Source of the DNA: Sialis fuliginosa
Taxonomy: Eukaryota; Arthropoda; Insecta; Megaloptera; Sialidae
NCBI GenBank assembly: GCA_961205875.1
Contig: OY540819.1
Span: 8,682,501 to 8,746,500, forward strand
Length of the DNA stretch: 64,000 nt
Direction of reading: 5' to 3'
Shown piece after piece: positions 1-10,545 of the stretch. Every line of letters starts with the position of its first letter. Within the stretch, counting starts at the first letter, position 1. A program made the translations under genes and the position numbers. A model generated the notes under the pieces. That model was not told the origin of the DNA, searched no databases, and saw nothing but the letters and a program-made list of their open reading frames with translations.

Positions 1-152
1 AAATATCGTTACATTGATTTTAATGTCAAAACTAAATTTATTTAAAACAATTTCTATATAACCTAACGACGATAAAACGAAAAAAATTTTGATCGTATAT
101 AAAAATGTTTTATTACGATTTAAATATGAAATGATAATTTGTATACTTACAG

Positions 153-373
153 GCCCAGGTCCTGGTGGACGTGGATGTCGATACCCAAGCGGACAATCCT
201 ATCTTACCGACAGATACTCAAGAAGTCCTACAGACAATGTGTTCACAGAGATCTTAGATATAGAAAAGAATCTTGCAATTATGTTTGCATTCTCTGTAGG
301 GATGATTCTCTTTAATAAATTGTTGTATTTAATGCCTTTACCTACTTATGTTAAAGCAAAATTCAGAGAATGA
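153..373 (+). CDS. Terminal exon of an unrecognised protein with a C-terminal membrane segment (partial gene)
   Basis: A pyrimidine-poor but usable acceptor (tatacttacag, AG at 151-152) precedes an open frame to TGA at 371-373. The exon enters one base into a codon, so at least one upstream exon lies outside the window. The frame encodes about 73 residues. It starts Gly/Pro-rich (PGPGGRGCRYPSG), continues with a polar Ser/Thr/Asp stretch (SYLTDRYSRSPTDNVFTEIL), and then has a hydrophobic segment (LAIMFAFSVGMILFNKLLYL) followed by a short basic tail ending KAKFRE. This looks like one transmembrane helix near the C terminus with a short tail, as in tail-anchored or small integral membrane proteins. 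I do not recognise the family. Codon use is coherent and the splice site is plausible, so I think it is a real exon; the function is unknown. Confidence 0.6.
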
Positions 374-1115
374 ATTGAATAGTTAGTTATGTGACTTTTG
401 ACTAATTAGTTTTGTAATTAATATCAAATATTTATACAGTTTTATTGTATCATTAATTAGAAGAAATTATTTTGTAATTATTTAAGTCAATTATATTGAA
501 ATATAGGTGCTGAATTTTTTATTAAACTGCGTGTTATTTGGAAAACTACAATACTAAATAACATTTTCAATATTCATAAATGTAAGTAAGATCGAAAACA
601 GAAACTGAAAGGAGCGACTTTTAATTAGAATTTGATGGAACAATATGAGATTATTTAAAATTATACGTATTTCATTTTGAAGCCAATTAACTAAAGTTAC
701 TTATTAATCAAAATTTTTACAGTTATCAATATATCCTTGTGCTGTATTTGTTTAAATTATATACTTACATAGATTACAAATTATAATTATGTAAATAATA
801 CATAGGTGATAAGTTGTAATTTACTGTAGCTGAGGGGTTATTTTAATATGCAATTGTAGCTTATTTGTGCAGCTCTGAAATTAAAATGCGCAGTTGTAAA
901 AGTAATTTTGGGCAGTGCTAAAAATAATTGGTTCTAAAAAAAAGTAATTAAATTTAATCTAGAAAAATTAACTTAAAATAGCTCCTGCTGTAGCTGTTAC
1001 ACTCGTATAATATATACAAAGTTTATTAAAATATAGTTTTTTATTTAACATTTATACACTGTATACATAAACAATAACAAATTTTATTCTTGTTAATAAT
1101 AAAATGTAAAATAAA
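374..1115 (+). other. 3' UTR zone of the plus-strand gene, convergent with SCOT
   Basis: No open frame of interest is present. Plus-strand AATAAA hexamers occur at 1098-1103 and 1110-1115. Minus-strand AATAAA hexamers, serving the SCOT gene, occur at 1083-1088, 1040-1045 and 1022-1027. The two transcripts therefore probably end in the same 100 bp and may overlap at their 3' ends. The assignment rests on hexamers only. Confidence 0.4.
1040..1088 (-). terminator. Candidate polyadenylation signals of SCOT
   Basis: Read on the minus strand, AATAAA occurs at 1088-1083 (about 108 nt past the stop codon) and again at 1045-1040. No other hexamer lies nearer the stop. Cleavage sites cannot be seen from sequence. 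Confidence 0.4.
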
Positions 1116-1195
1116 ACAAATTATATAAAGTTTAAAAATATTGTTAGTTTTTTGTTCTTAAAACATATGCATATAAGTAAAAAATATTGTATTTT

Positions 1196-4100
1196 TTATT
1201 CACAGACTTGTTGCATTAGTTTAACATTTGGTGATATTTCAAATTCGCAACCAGTCGATGAAATGATATCTTCTACAGGAACACCTTCAGCGATTTCAGT
1301 TAATGTTAAGCCTCTTTCGCCATCAACTTCAAAAACAGCCTAAAATAAATTATTATCAAATAACATATTTAAAAAAAAAATAATAACAATTTATTTATTA
1401 CATTTTTCAGTGAGATAATGAAGGGAGGGGGGTATGAAGAATTTTATATAATATTACTGTTCATCCTGTATAAAAATTCACGACATGTTACTGTAACTAT
1501 TTTTCAATAAAACTGATTTTATTGGATATAGGAATAAAATATGAAAAAAATTCACTACCACGTTTTTTAACAGTGTATTTTAATGTAATTAGATGCAAAT
1601 TCATTCCCTAATCACATATGTGTGTGTGTGTGTAGCACGTGTATATCATATTTGTTTATATGTAAAAATAAATAAAGGTCAACTACTATTTTTGATATAA
1701 TAAATGTTATTTTTACCATTTCTTATAGTATATTTTCATACTCACGTAGTAAATGTATTATGCATAAGTTTTTAAAAAAAATTATTTAGTATTCTCGAAA
1801 TATCAATATATAAAAAAAATCTACATTATTAAATCGTGGTTTTTGTAGTGCGCGTCAATACCGTATCTAGGAATATATTTTAGGTGGAGGGGGGGGGGGG
1901 GGTACATATCATTAACATTAATATAGCCTAGACTCAGACTTTTTTAAAATCTGTATTTAGTTTCAATTTTCAAGTTTCATGCATCCTAATATATTTTATA
2001 ATTTAACTAACAAGAATTTCAAGGGGGGGGGGAAGCTGACTGCAGTTCTGGAGAGCGTTAACAGTAAGAAAAACATATCGATTATAATTACATCGTTATA
2101 ATTTCAACAGAAATAATTTACTCGTAGGTATCTACTTACTTTTTCTGTAATAATCATGTCGACACATTTTTGACCAGTAAGAGGAAGGTTACATCTGGGT
2201 AGTATTTTGTGGCTTCCGTCTTTGGCTGTGTGTTCCATTGTGATGACAACTTTAGTTCCTGGTGCGGCCACCAGGTCCATTGCCCCTCCCATTCCTTTCA
2301 CTAGTTTACCCTTAAAACATAACGAAAAATCGCTAATCAGTTTTAAAGTTATTTTGTATCACTTGTACTCATGGCCCCCACATAATATTGCGGGCCCCCT
2401 CTTGATAAATATTTTTTTGCCGACGACCAAAATAAAAAATTGTCAGAATTAAAATTATTCATTTTCACTATTTTGTAATTTTTTCTTAAAAAGAAAACTA
2501 GAATACAAAAATTCACTCACAGGGATCATCCAGTTCGCCAAATCGCCATATTGTGATACTTCCATAGCTCCTAATATTGTTAAATCAACATGTCCACTGA
2601 AATTTATAAAAACATTGATAAAATAAAACACACAAAAAAATAATGCAGTAATATTTACCCTCTAATCATAGCAAAACTTTCATCACTGCTAAAATAAGAC
2701 GCACCTGAAATTAAAAATTTAATTTATGGCCAAAATAGACATACTAATTTTTGCATCACGATAGGATCGTTTGGAGATCGTTAAAATTAGCTATCAACAG
2801 CGTAGGCCCACAAATTGCTTACTAAAATCAGCGACAATCGTTAAGCGTTTTGGCTTGCACGTTTTTGAAACAAAAAGTACCATGTTTTCTTTGGCCCTTA
2901 CGTCCACACCTTTAATGGCATGGTAGAGCAATGATTTCAGTACCTAATCTATTACTATTACTTTTTTATTACTTAACTTGAGTAAACGTATACTAACAAA
3001 ATAAACCTGACCTTTTATGTAATCTTATCTAAAGTAAAACTCAGATATCTTTAAATAATATTTTACATATTTATTTTACAAATGTTTTGCTAAAATAACA
3101 GTAGCTAATGAGTGCTTATAAAAATATTTTTTTGTGTAAGATATAATAAAAAAGAGACAAATATGCACAGTAATAACTGTGCCTCAACTAAGAACGTAGA
3201 GCTATATGTATATCACAAAGTATATTCATGTACACAATCTTATCAAAATTATTTTAAGTTTTTTATGCTACTGCATTTAAGAGTTGAGAGATGAACAATT
3301 TAAACATTTTATTATAAAATGAACTAACTATATAATCTATCTTTTGGCGTTTTATTTATTGCTCTACGATTATTAGTTTCGGAGATATAAGCTTTCAAAG
3401 CGTCACATAAAATTCCTGCATTCATGTTTATAAAGTTCCCCCTAATACCGCTGAAGAAGACGTAATTTTACGTCAGAAATTTAATTTCAATTTTGCAAAA
3501 GTGTTTTTCAAACATACCTGGTATGACTGTAACCGTTTCTTTCCCGGCGTTGATGAGATCTGGGTCGACGCATTCTTCTATGGGGAAGGGTCCCAGACCC
3601 AGAATACCGTTCTCTGACTGTAGCTGCACATTAATGCCGGCAGGGATGTAATTGGAAGCTAACATCGGCATACCGATACCGAGATTTGCTGTATAGTTTA
3701 TCAGTTAAGAATTTTTGTATTTGATCACGTATCAATTGATTTAAGATTCAATAGAATCTCGATATAAAGGACTAATTGGAGAAGGTGAGGGGGGTAGATG
3801 TCCGACGAAGCTAATAATTTAGGTTTTATAAACGCATATGTTCAAAAAGTAAAGATGATGTACATAAACTAAAAAATGTACAGTACAGTAAAATTAGCGA
3901 TAAAATTCCCTTAATAAGGAAAAATTGGAAATATTAGAAATACCTTCTGTAATGGCTTCAGAAATACTTAATATTTAAGAAACCGAAATAAGCGACGAAG
4001 CTATTCTTGATTCTTATCACTTACCGGCTCATCGTGTTCTACAAGCAAATTTTATGAAAATTGGATAAAATATGTCTCATAGAATATAACCGTGCTATTT

Positions 4101-7100
4101 TATTTAAAATAAACAGCTTTGAAATAGCATTTTTTACTTTATTAACGAAATTTTTTATCTTTTCCGCTCTCAATGAATTTTTTTCGAAATATATAGTAGA
4201 AATTGTGTACGTTGTATATCCGATGTCCGTTATATCGATGTTTTACTGTACTTCATTCGAAAAACTACTATCAATGGTCGATTTTTCCGTCTTCACTTAA
4301 AACGCTGCGGGGTACCAAACAATCCACGCAGTAAGTCTTAGTTATACGGCTTTTTATTTGATACCCTGTTGCGTTTTACGCGATGAAATAGATCAAAACA
4401 TACGGCATGCGGCGCTACAATGCTTACATGCTTGGTCTTAACGTTTTAAAGGATACCGTACATTCCATCTTTGAATTCGACAGCTGCTCTCTTGATAATT
4501 CTTTCCCTGAGTAAAGCAGCGGGTGTTGTTTTTGTAATCGAATTTTTGTTTTCATCAGCTGGTTTTCTTAACTTTAATTTCTGAAATATTCAGAAGTAAA
4601 ACTCAACCTTTCGAAGGAAATTGTTAAAACAAATGAATTCATACATAAATAAGATAACAATTGAAATTATCGGAATATATTTCCTGAGACCTTGAACTAC
4701 AATACTGAAGAACAAAAATAATTTACGTGTTTAAATTCAGGGTAAATACAAATTTTTGTATTAATTTATTTTGTAAAAATGTAGACTGAATTTCGACATA
4801 ACTTTCAAGCAAATATTGAATAGTTTTACCTAATATTTTCAACAACAGATTAAAACATTTACGAATTTGAGGGTAGATGTTAAATATCAATAATTCTAAA
4901 TACAACTGTTTTTGAAGTAAAATTACCTCTATTCTCTTTTCATAAGTTGGCCCCTTAATCAAACGATGTACAAAGATACCTGGTAAATGAACATCATCAG
5001 GGTGTATATCTCCAATCTCTACAATTTCCTCAACTTCGACAATTGATATTTTGGCTGCTTTGCACATTGTCGGATTGAAATTTCTTGCAGATTTTCTATA
5101 TATGTATTATAGCAAAAAAACTTTATTGATTTTTCAATAATGATAATAATATCAATATCAGTTTGAGTTTAATTGATATATTAATATTACGTAAGAGCAA
5201 ATATGACAATGTTTGTTTCATTTAATTTAAATAGAAATAATAACAATTTATTCTTAGAATGATTATTAACTTCTAAGTTACCAGTTTGTTACAAATCTGT
5301 TAGATAGTAAAAGCTGGGTTCTATTTGGAGATTTACATGGCAGTTACAATAACAGATTTTGATAAACTGGGGGTAATAGTCTTGAATGTGCAATCAAATA
5401 TAGAATTATACCTTAAATCAGTAGTTTTCAAAGTTAAAAAAAATATCATAATCTTAAACACAAATTGCATATCTGAAAAAATTCTGACCTCCGACATTGA
5501 AACCGTATTTAGTGGAATAATCCATGACCAGATTCTGAAAAAAATTGTATGGGACAACCTTGGGAGTATACTCTTTCAAACAAACAAAAATCATCCAAAT
5601 CGCCACGTGCTTCCTCGTGCTAAATTCACTAAAACCGATAGTGTTCAGATAAATTGCCTGGCATTGGTTAACCATTTAATTTTTATACAAATTTTACTAA
5701 AAAATCTTAGTTCGAAATTTTTCTTAAAACGCACCTGAATATTTTTTCATATATTTTTAATTTTTTGACAATTTCAATCTAAATCTAAATTTATGCAAAT
5801 GTCAAAATGACATTTAAAACGTCAAAGTGACATTTAAAACGCCAAAATGACATTTAAAACGTCAAAATGACATTTAATATATCCAATCAAATATCAATTT
5901 AGAAAAACAAAACACGAATTTTTAAAATAAATTGAGATAAATCTTTGTAAGGGAATATTTTACAACAAACGTAGTAGACCTATATTATACGAAATTTAAT
6001 GCTCTACAAAAAATATTATATAAAATTTTCTTGTAACATGTGTCCTTCTTGAGATATCTTGAAAAAAGAAATATTTTGGGGTGTCACCCCTCCCCCTTAC
6101 ACACGATTTTGAAATGGGACCGTCCTCAAACCAAACCTAACTTTCCGACCAAGTTTCAATAATATCGGTTCAGTGGTTTATGAGTTATACGTGTGACAAG
6201 AATTGAGAGGACAGACGGACGGACGGACGGACACGGAACGAAAAGTGTTTGTCTTGACGTGAAACGGATAAATCAATTTAAAATTTTAAAATTGGAGAAC
6301 TTTTTTTTTGTCTCAATTTGAAACGATCACATAGCTTCTCGTATCTTCGATATTGCGAGGAAGCAAAATATATATTGTCCTTTTGAAGTCGGTTAAAAAA
6401 ATTAAATAAAATTATACTTCTAGTTTATCACATTTCCAAACATTGTAAAAATATCACGTTTATCAATTTTATAACCTACCTGAACAGTAAATTCCCAGCT
6501 TTATCCGCTTTCCACGCTTTAACTATCGCATAGTCCCCAGTGATCGCTTCCTCCATAACGTACTCCTTCCCGTTAAAGGTCTGTATTGTTCTGCGGTCAC
6601 TGGCTATCTCCACCTTACCGTCAGATGTATATTTGATTGGTGCACCACCTTCTTGCACCAAAGTGCCGAACCCGGTGGGTGTGAAGAATGCGGGAATCCC
6701 AGCACCGCCAGCACGGATTCTTTCTGCTAACGTGCCCTATAGTGGAGTGGTTGCAATGAGGGGGTAAAATAACTACGAATATTTTTAGAGGTTGTATATC
6801 CATATATTAATTGCTAGGCCAGTCTTATGATAATCCTTAGTTAAGTGAATTAACTCGTTTTCGTTTCTGAACAATTAACCTTGCCACATATTATTAGATT
6901 TTATATTAAAAAACTTTTTAAGAAAAAAATAAAACTTCAAAAAACTATAAAAATACTGAAAAATATACAAAAATTAACTCTAACAAGTTTTGAAGTCGGT
7001 TTTATTTTTTTCTTAAAATATTTTTTAATTTTCCCTTTTGAGTGGCGCATCTTCAAAATCCATGGCCAGATTCTGATCAAATTTGTATGGGACAACTTTG

Positions 7101-8407
7101 GGAATATACTCTTTCAAACAAACAAAAAATCACCTAAATAGGTGCATATTTGTCAAAATTATGCCCGAATATACATAAAAAAAATAATACATTGTCGAAT
7201 TGAGACCCTCCTCATTTTTTTGAAATCGGTTAAATAAACACGTTTGTGTACATAGAAAAATGTCATTTTTTCGAGAAATTTTAAAATCAACATTTTATTA
7301 AATCACTTTTGCGAAAATTGACATTTTGAGACAAAAATATAACGTGTAGAGTGTAGAGGAACAGTAAATATTCACTGACCTGTGGTGTAAGTTCGACTTC
7401 AAGATTTCCAGATAAATATTGTCTCTCGAACTCTGCATTTTCCCCGACATACGAACCGATCATACGTTTGATGAGTTTCTGTTTTAGCATTAAACCCAGA
7501 CCAAACTTGTCAACACCCGCATTGTTTGAAACCACAGTTAGATCTTTAGCACCGTGTTTTATCAGAGCTGATATCAAGTTTTCTGGGATTCCGCATAATC
7601 CGAAGCCTAAGATGATATTTTTGAGTTTGAGAAATTAAGTATTCATTTTATTATTTCAAATGTTCTGTTGTAGTTAAGATTACGATGATAATACGTATAA
7701 AATTGTAATTTTTAATAGTGTATATAAGTGCATTTATAATTACTATTTTATTAATAAGAATAACTAGAATAACAAGTTACTTTTTTATTATGCTTATGCT
7801 ATAAATGTTTTACATACTTATCTAGTAAGTAATGAAGGTTGGCTTAGTTGGGTGGGTGGTGGTGGAGAGGGGGCATTTATTTAATTCAATATTATCTAGT
7901 TTTTACTTAATTGTATGTAACTATATATTTATAAAAATCACAAATCTTGGAATTACTGTCAAAATTAGATTATAAAAAAAATCATTTACCTCCCACCAAA
8001 AGTTTAGCTCCATTTGGTATATCATGTACAGCATCAAATGCATTTTCATAGATTTTCGTTCCTTTTCCAGTATGTTGTGCATTTATACAAAAATTACAAC
8101 ACAGAACCTATACAACAACATTATATCATTATTCATAATAATTATCATATAAAAGACAACTCAAAATAAATTCAACAAGTTCCATTCAAAATTTGCATGC
8201 ACGATTTTATTAAACTGGAACTACTTTACGGCGTATCCCTGACATTGAATCTAACCTCAAATTATTTATAATATTTCATATTGTCTATTCAAAGTAAACG
8301 GCATATAAATTATTAGTTAATAATGGCTTTATAAGTACCTTAGATGTGTCGGATACATTTTTAAATGTTCTTTGCCTGCTTAATATCCTCACAAACACAC
8401 GGTTCAT
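1196..8407 (-). CDS. OXCT1: Succinyl-CoA:3-ketoacid CoA-transferase (SCOT), mitochondrial; 11 exons, 523 aa
   Basis: The enzyme moves CoA from succinyl-CoA to acetoacetate in the mitochondrial matrix, the key step of ketone-body use. Exons in transcription order: 8407-8339, 8107-7990, 7606-7380, 6736-6480, 5095-4927, 4580-4457, 3688-3518, 2704-2659, 2596-2521, 2310-2140, 1339-1196. All junctions are GT-AG, and phases join to 1572 nt without a stop. The first 23 residues ([20 protein letters not shown]...) are Arg-rich with almost no acid, fitting a matrix presequence. The CoA-transferase alpha half has [14 protein letters not shown] (about 61-74), [21 protein letters not shown] and the block from [13 protein letters not shown] to AGNLLFR. 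A Lys/Thr-rich linker (about 281-305) leads to the beta half, with ANLGIGMP and [10 protein letters not shown]. By family comparison Glu347 in SENG is the catalytic glutamate that forms the CoA thioester. [10 protein letters not shown] and the end [17 protein letters not shown] are also present. Length matches animal orthologues (about 520 aa). It looks intact and functional. Confidence 0.97.
1619..2032. repeat. Simple repeats in SCOT intron 10
   Basis: The intron between the last two SCOT exons holds a short (TG)n tract starting near 1619, a run of 14 G at 1889-1902 and a run of 10 G at 2023-2032. The first G run follows TAGGTGGA, resembling the degraded hAT-type remnants elsewhere in the window that carry G runs. 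No gene is seen here. Confidence 0.6.
5519..6400. repeat. Dispersed repeat E, copy 1, split by element C copy 1
   Basis: Positions 5519-5604 match 7060-7145 closely (both contain TGTATGGGACAAC and CTCTTTCAAACAAACAAAAA). The family's other end, with GAAGTCGGTTAAA, resumes at about 6378-6395. Element C (5608-6365) sits between the two parts. The repeat lies in SCOT intron 4, between the exons at 6480 and 5095. It is non-coding, and the open frames here are chance frames. Confidence 0.65.
5608..6365. mobile_element. Element C, copy 1 (short-TIR non-autonomous transposon)
   Basis: The ends are inverted: TGCTTCCTCG at 5608 and CGAGGAAGCA ending at 6365. The body is nearly the same as 32503-33297, including a tandem array of a 19-bp unit (AAAACGTCAAARTGACATTT type) near 5800-5880 and a (GACG)n tract at about 6211-6235. 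I see no target-site duplication, so the superfamily is not assigned. No transposase is encoded. Confidence 0.75.
6985..7240. repeat. Dispersed repeat E, copy 2 (uninterrupted)
   Basis: The repeat is bounded by GAAGTCGGTT near 6992 and GAAATCGGTTAAA near 7221-7233, and shares about 85 bp of clear identity with 5519-5604. It is located in SCOT intron 3. No coding capacity was recognised. Confidence 0.55.
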
Positions 8408-9861
8408 GTTTACCACTGACATCTTTCACGCACCAAAACTTCACACTAACTAGAGACATCTAGCGGTTAGTATTTATACTGAAATGTTACACTGTTATTT
8501 TAAAAATATAATTTTGCTTATCAATTTAATAAATGCGTTTCAAAATATGTATTTGATGGATTAGGTATGTAAATAAAAAAATAACTTTATAAAATTGATA
8601 CATTCAAAACAATTTTGCATATTTTATTTTATTTAATTTATTAAAAATTACATCGTTTAAGGCACTGGCATAAATCATACACACATACTTAATTAATTAA
8701 AGTAAATATTATTTAAAATAAAAATTATATTTCTATTGTTATTTTTAACAATATAAATTACAAATCACACATTGAATTAATTTTTTTAAATGAGACAATC
8801 ATTTATTGTTCTCATTTAAAAAGGGCAAAAAATAATATTTTTTTATTTCATAATACACATTTTAAGGCAGTTTATGAAATTTTGAATGTAAATAAATTAA
8901 TAAAGAATATGTTTTCTGATTGAAAGAATAAATCAAAGCTAATTTTTATTTTGGTATAAAATTTTAAGACATTAAAAATTATAACTACTTATAAATACCT
9001 AACTCACTTTACTAATTATCTTATTTATTTGGTATTTAATAAAATTATTTTTGATACTTACATAAAAGGTGTAAAAGTTTCAATGTTATTTCAGACATGC
9101 AAATATTTTTTCTCTAGTTAAAACTGCATACTTTAAATTGAATTTTATTCAAAATCCTAGGCCTTAGGTAAGCTATTTTCTGCAATATGTCTGAAATAAT
9201 ATTGGATTTTCTTAGGTATATATAATTCAATCGTTGCAGACCACATTACTTTTGATAACTTTTCTTGTAATTAAAAGTGTTAAGATATAAAAAAAATAAA
9301 ATAAATCACTCATATTCAGAATCACACAAGATATCGATTTCGTGAGGCCTTTTTAAAATTTATCATAACTCCAAAGAAGAGGAAATAATTTTCAGTCTTA
9401 CAGAATGGACAGGTAGGTCATTAAAAGTTGTTTTTCACTTTGGAGGCCCCCCGAATCCGACACTGATAGCACATACTTAAATATTTATTTACAATAAAAT
9501 TCTATCTTGTATATGCATAAGTACAATCAATATAATTTCAATATATTTAATACTAAAGCGTAGTCCCGCATTGTTAAAATTAACAGTTTTTGGGAGGAGG
9601 AAATCGAGGTAACAACCCCATTGTTACCATTATTTATTACCCCCTTTCCATTGTAAATAAGAATTATAAATACAACCTAATTTTTTAATCTTTCTATCAA
9701 ATAAATTTATAGTAACAGAAAATAAAAATAAAACTAATTTTTCTTTATATTTAAATAGTAACGGTACTGACTAATGATTGATAAAAATAGGTCGACCATT
9801 GTATACCTATTTCTAAAGTATGACGTTACCAAATAATTTTTCCATAATGTCAAACATTTAA

Positions 9862-10135
9862 TGTCGGGTATTATAAAGAATTTGCTCGAGAGTAAAAGCT
9901 AATCTAACGTTATCTTAAGGGGTATTAAATATAAATGACAGCCCACTGACAGTTGTAATCAATAGTATATTGATATATATATAAATGAACGATCTAAAAG
10001 CACAGGTAATAGATGCATATCATAGAATGCATATAATAGCATTTAAAATATTATATATTTATTACCACTGGTCTAAAATTCCAAGCAAGTTAATAATGCT
10101 TTTGCTCTAGAGCAAATTCTTTATAATACCCGATA
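9862..10135. mobile_element. B-family MITE
   Basis: Inverted ends: TGTCGGGTATTATAAAG at about 9862 and CTTTATAATACCCGATA ending near 10135. Inside are GAATTTGCTC and its complement GAGCAAATTC. Related sequences occur at about 17618-17774, 34468-34617 and 54144-54477. It encodes no protein. Confidence 0.7.
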
Positions 10136-10478
10136 TATGGCTATAAAATCATTGTTCCTTATTTCGTTTAACACCAAGTAAATTAATTTTGAAAACATAA
10201 ATCATTAAAACAAAAAAATATATAATTTATTAATTTCAAAAAATAAATGTACACGTATCTCTATTTTTTATAATAATTATTTATTTTAATTAATCTTAAC
10301 ATACAATAGATTATAATATATGATATCTAATAATTTATCTCTTAAATTGAAAATTAAAAAATATAGTCAGTCACTGAAATGACTAATATTACATTTATAT
10401 AATGTATTTACATATCAATGTATAGAAAAAAATCACTAACATAGAAGCCAAAATAATTATTTTCAATTCTAAGAATCG

Positions 10479-10484
10479 TTTATT
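10479..10484 (-). terminator. Candidate polyadenylation signal of GIPC
   Basis: On the minus strand AATAAA lies 62 nt beyond the stop codon ending at 10546. It is the nearest canonical hexamer. Confidence 0.45.
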
Positions 10485-10545
10485 TTGACTTCTAAACAGT
10501 TCATATTTGTTCATTTTGTGAATATAATTTAAATCATAGCTCAAA

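Larger units (their letters stand above)
8408..10545. other. Intergenic region between SCOT 5' end and GIPC 3' end
   Basis: Both flanking genes are on the minus strand, so this region should hold the SCOT promoter (adjacent to 8407) and the GIPC 3' UTR (below 10546). It contains the B-family MITE at about 9862-10135 and an imperfect inverted repeat near 9081-9205 (arms containing TTATTTCAGACAT and ATGTCTGAAATAA). I see no coding frame. No TATA box could be assigned because the whole region is AT-rich. Confidence 0.6.

Noticed and set aside
5325-5738. 137-codon open frame on the plus strand, with overlapping minus-strand frames
   Set aside because: It runs across the junction of repeat E and element C, has no recognisable domain, and lies in a SCOT intron.
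5800-5880. Regularly spaced repeats resembling a small CRISPR array
   Set aside because: The 19-bp units are directly contiguous with no unique spacers, recur in the transposon copy at 32.7 kb, and the DNA is animal nuclear DNA.
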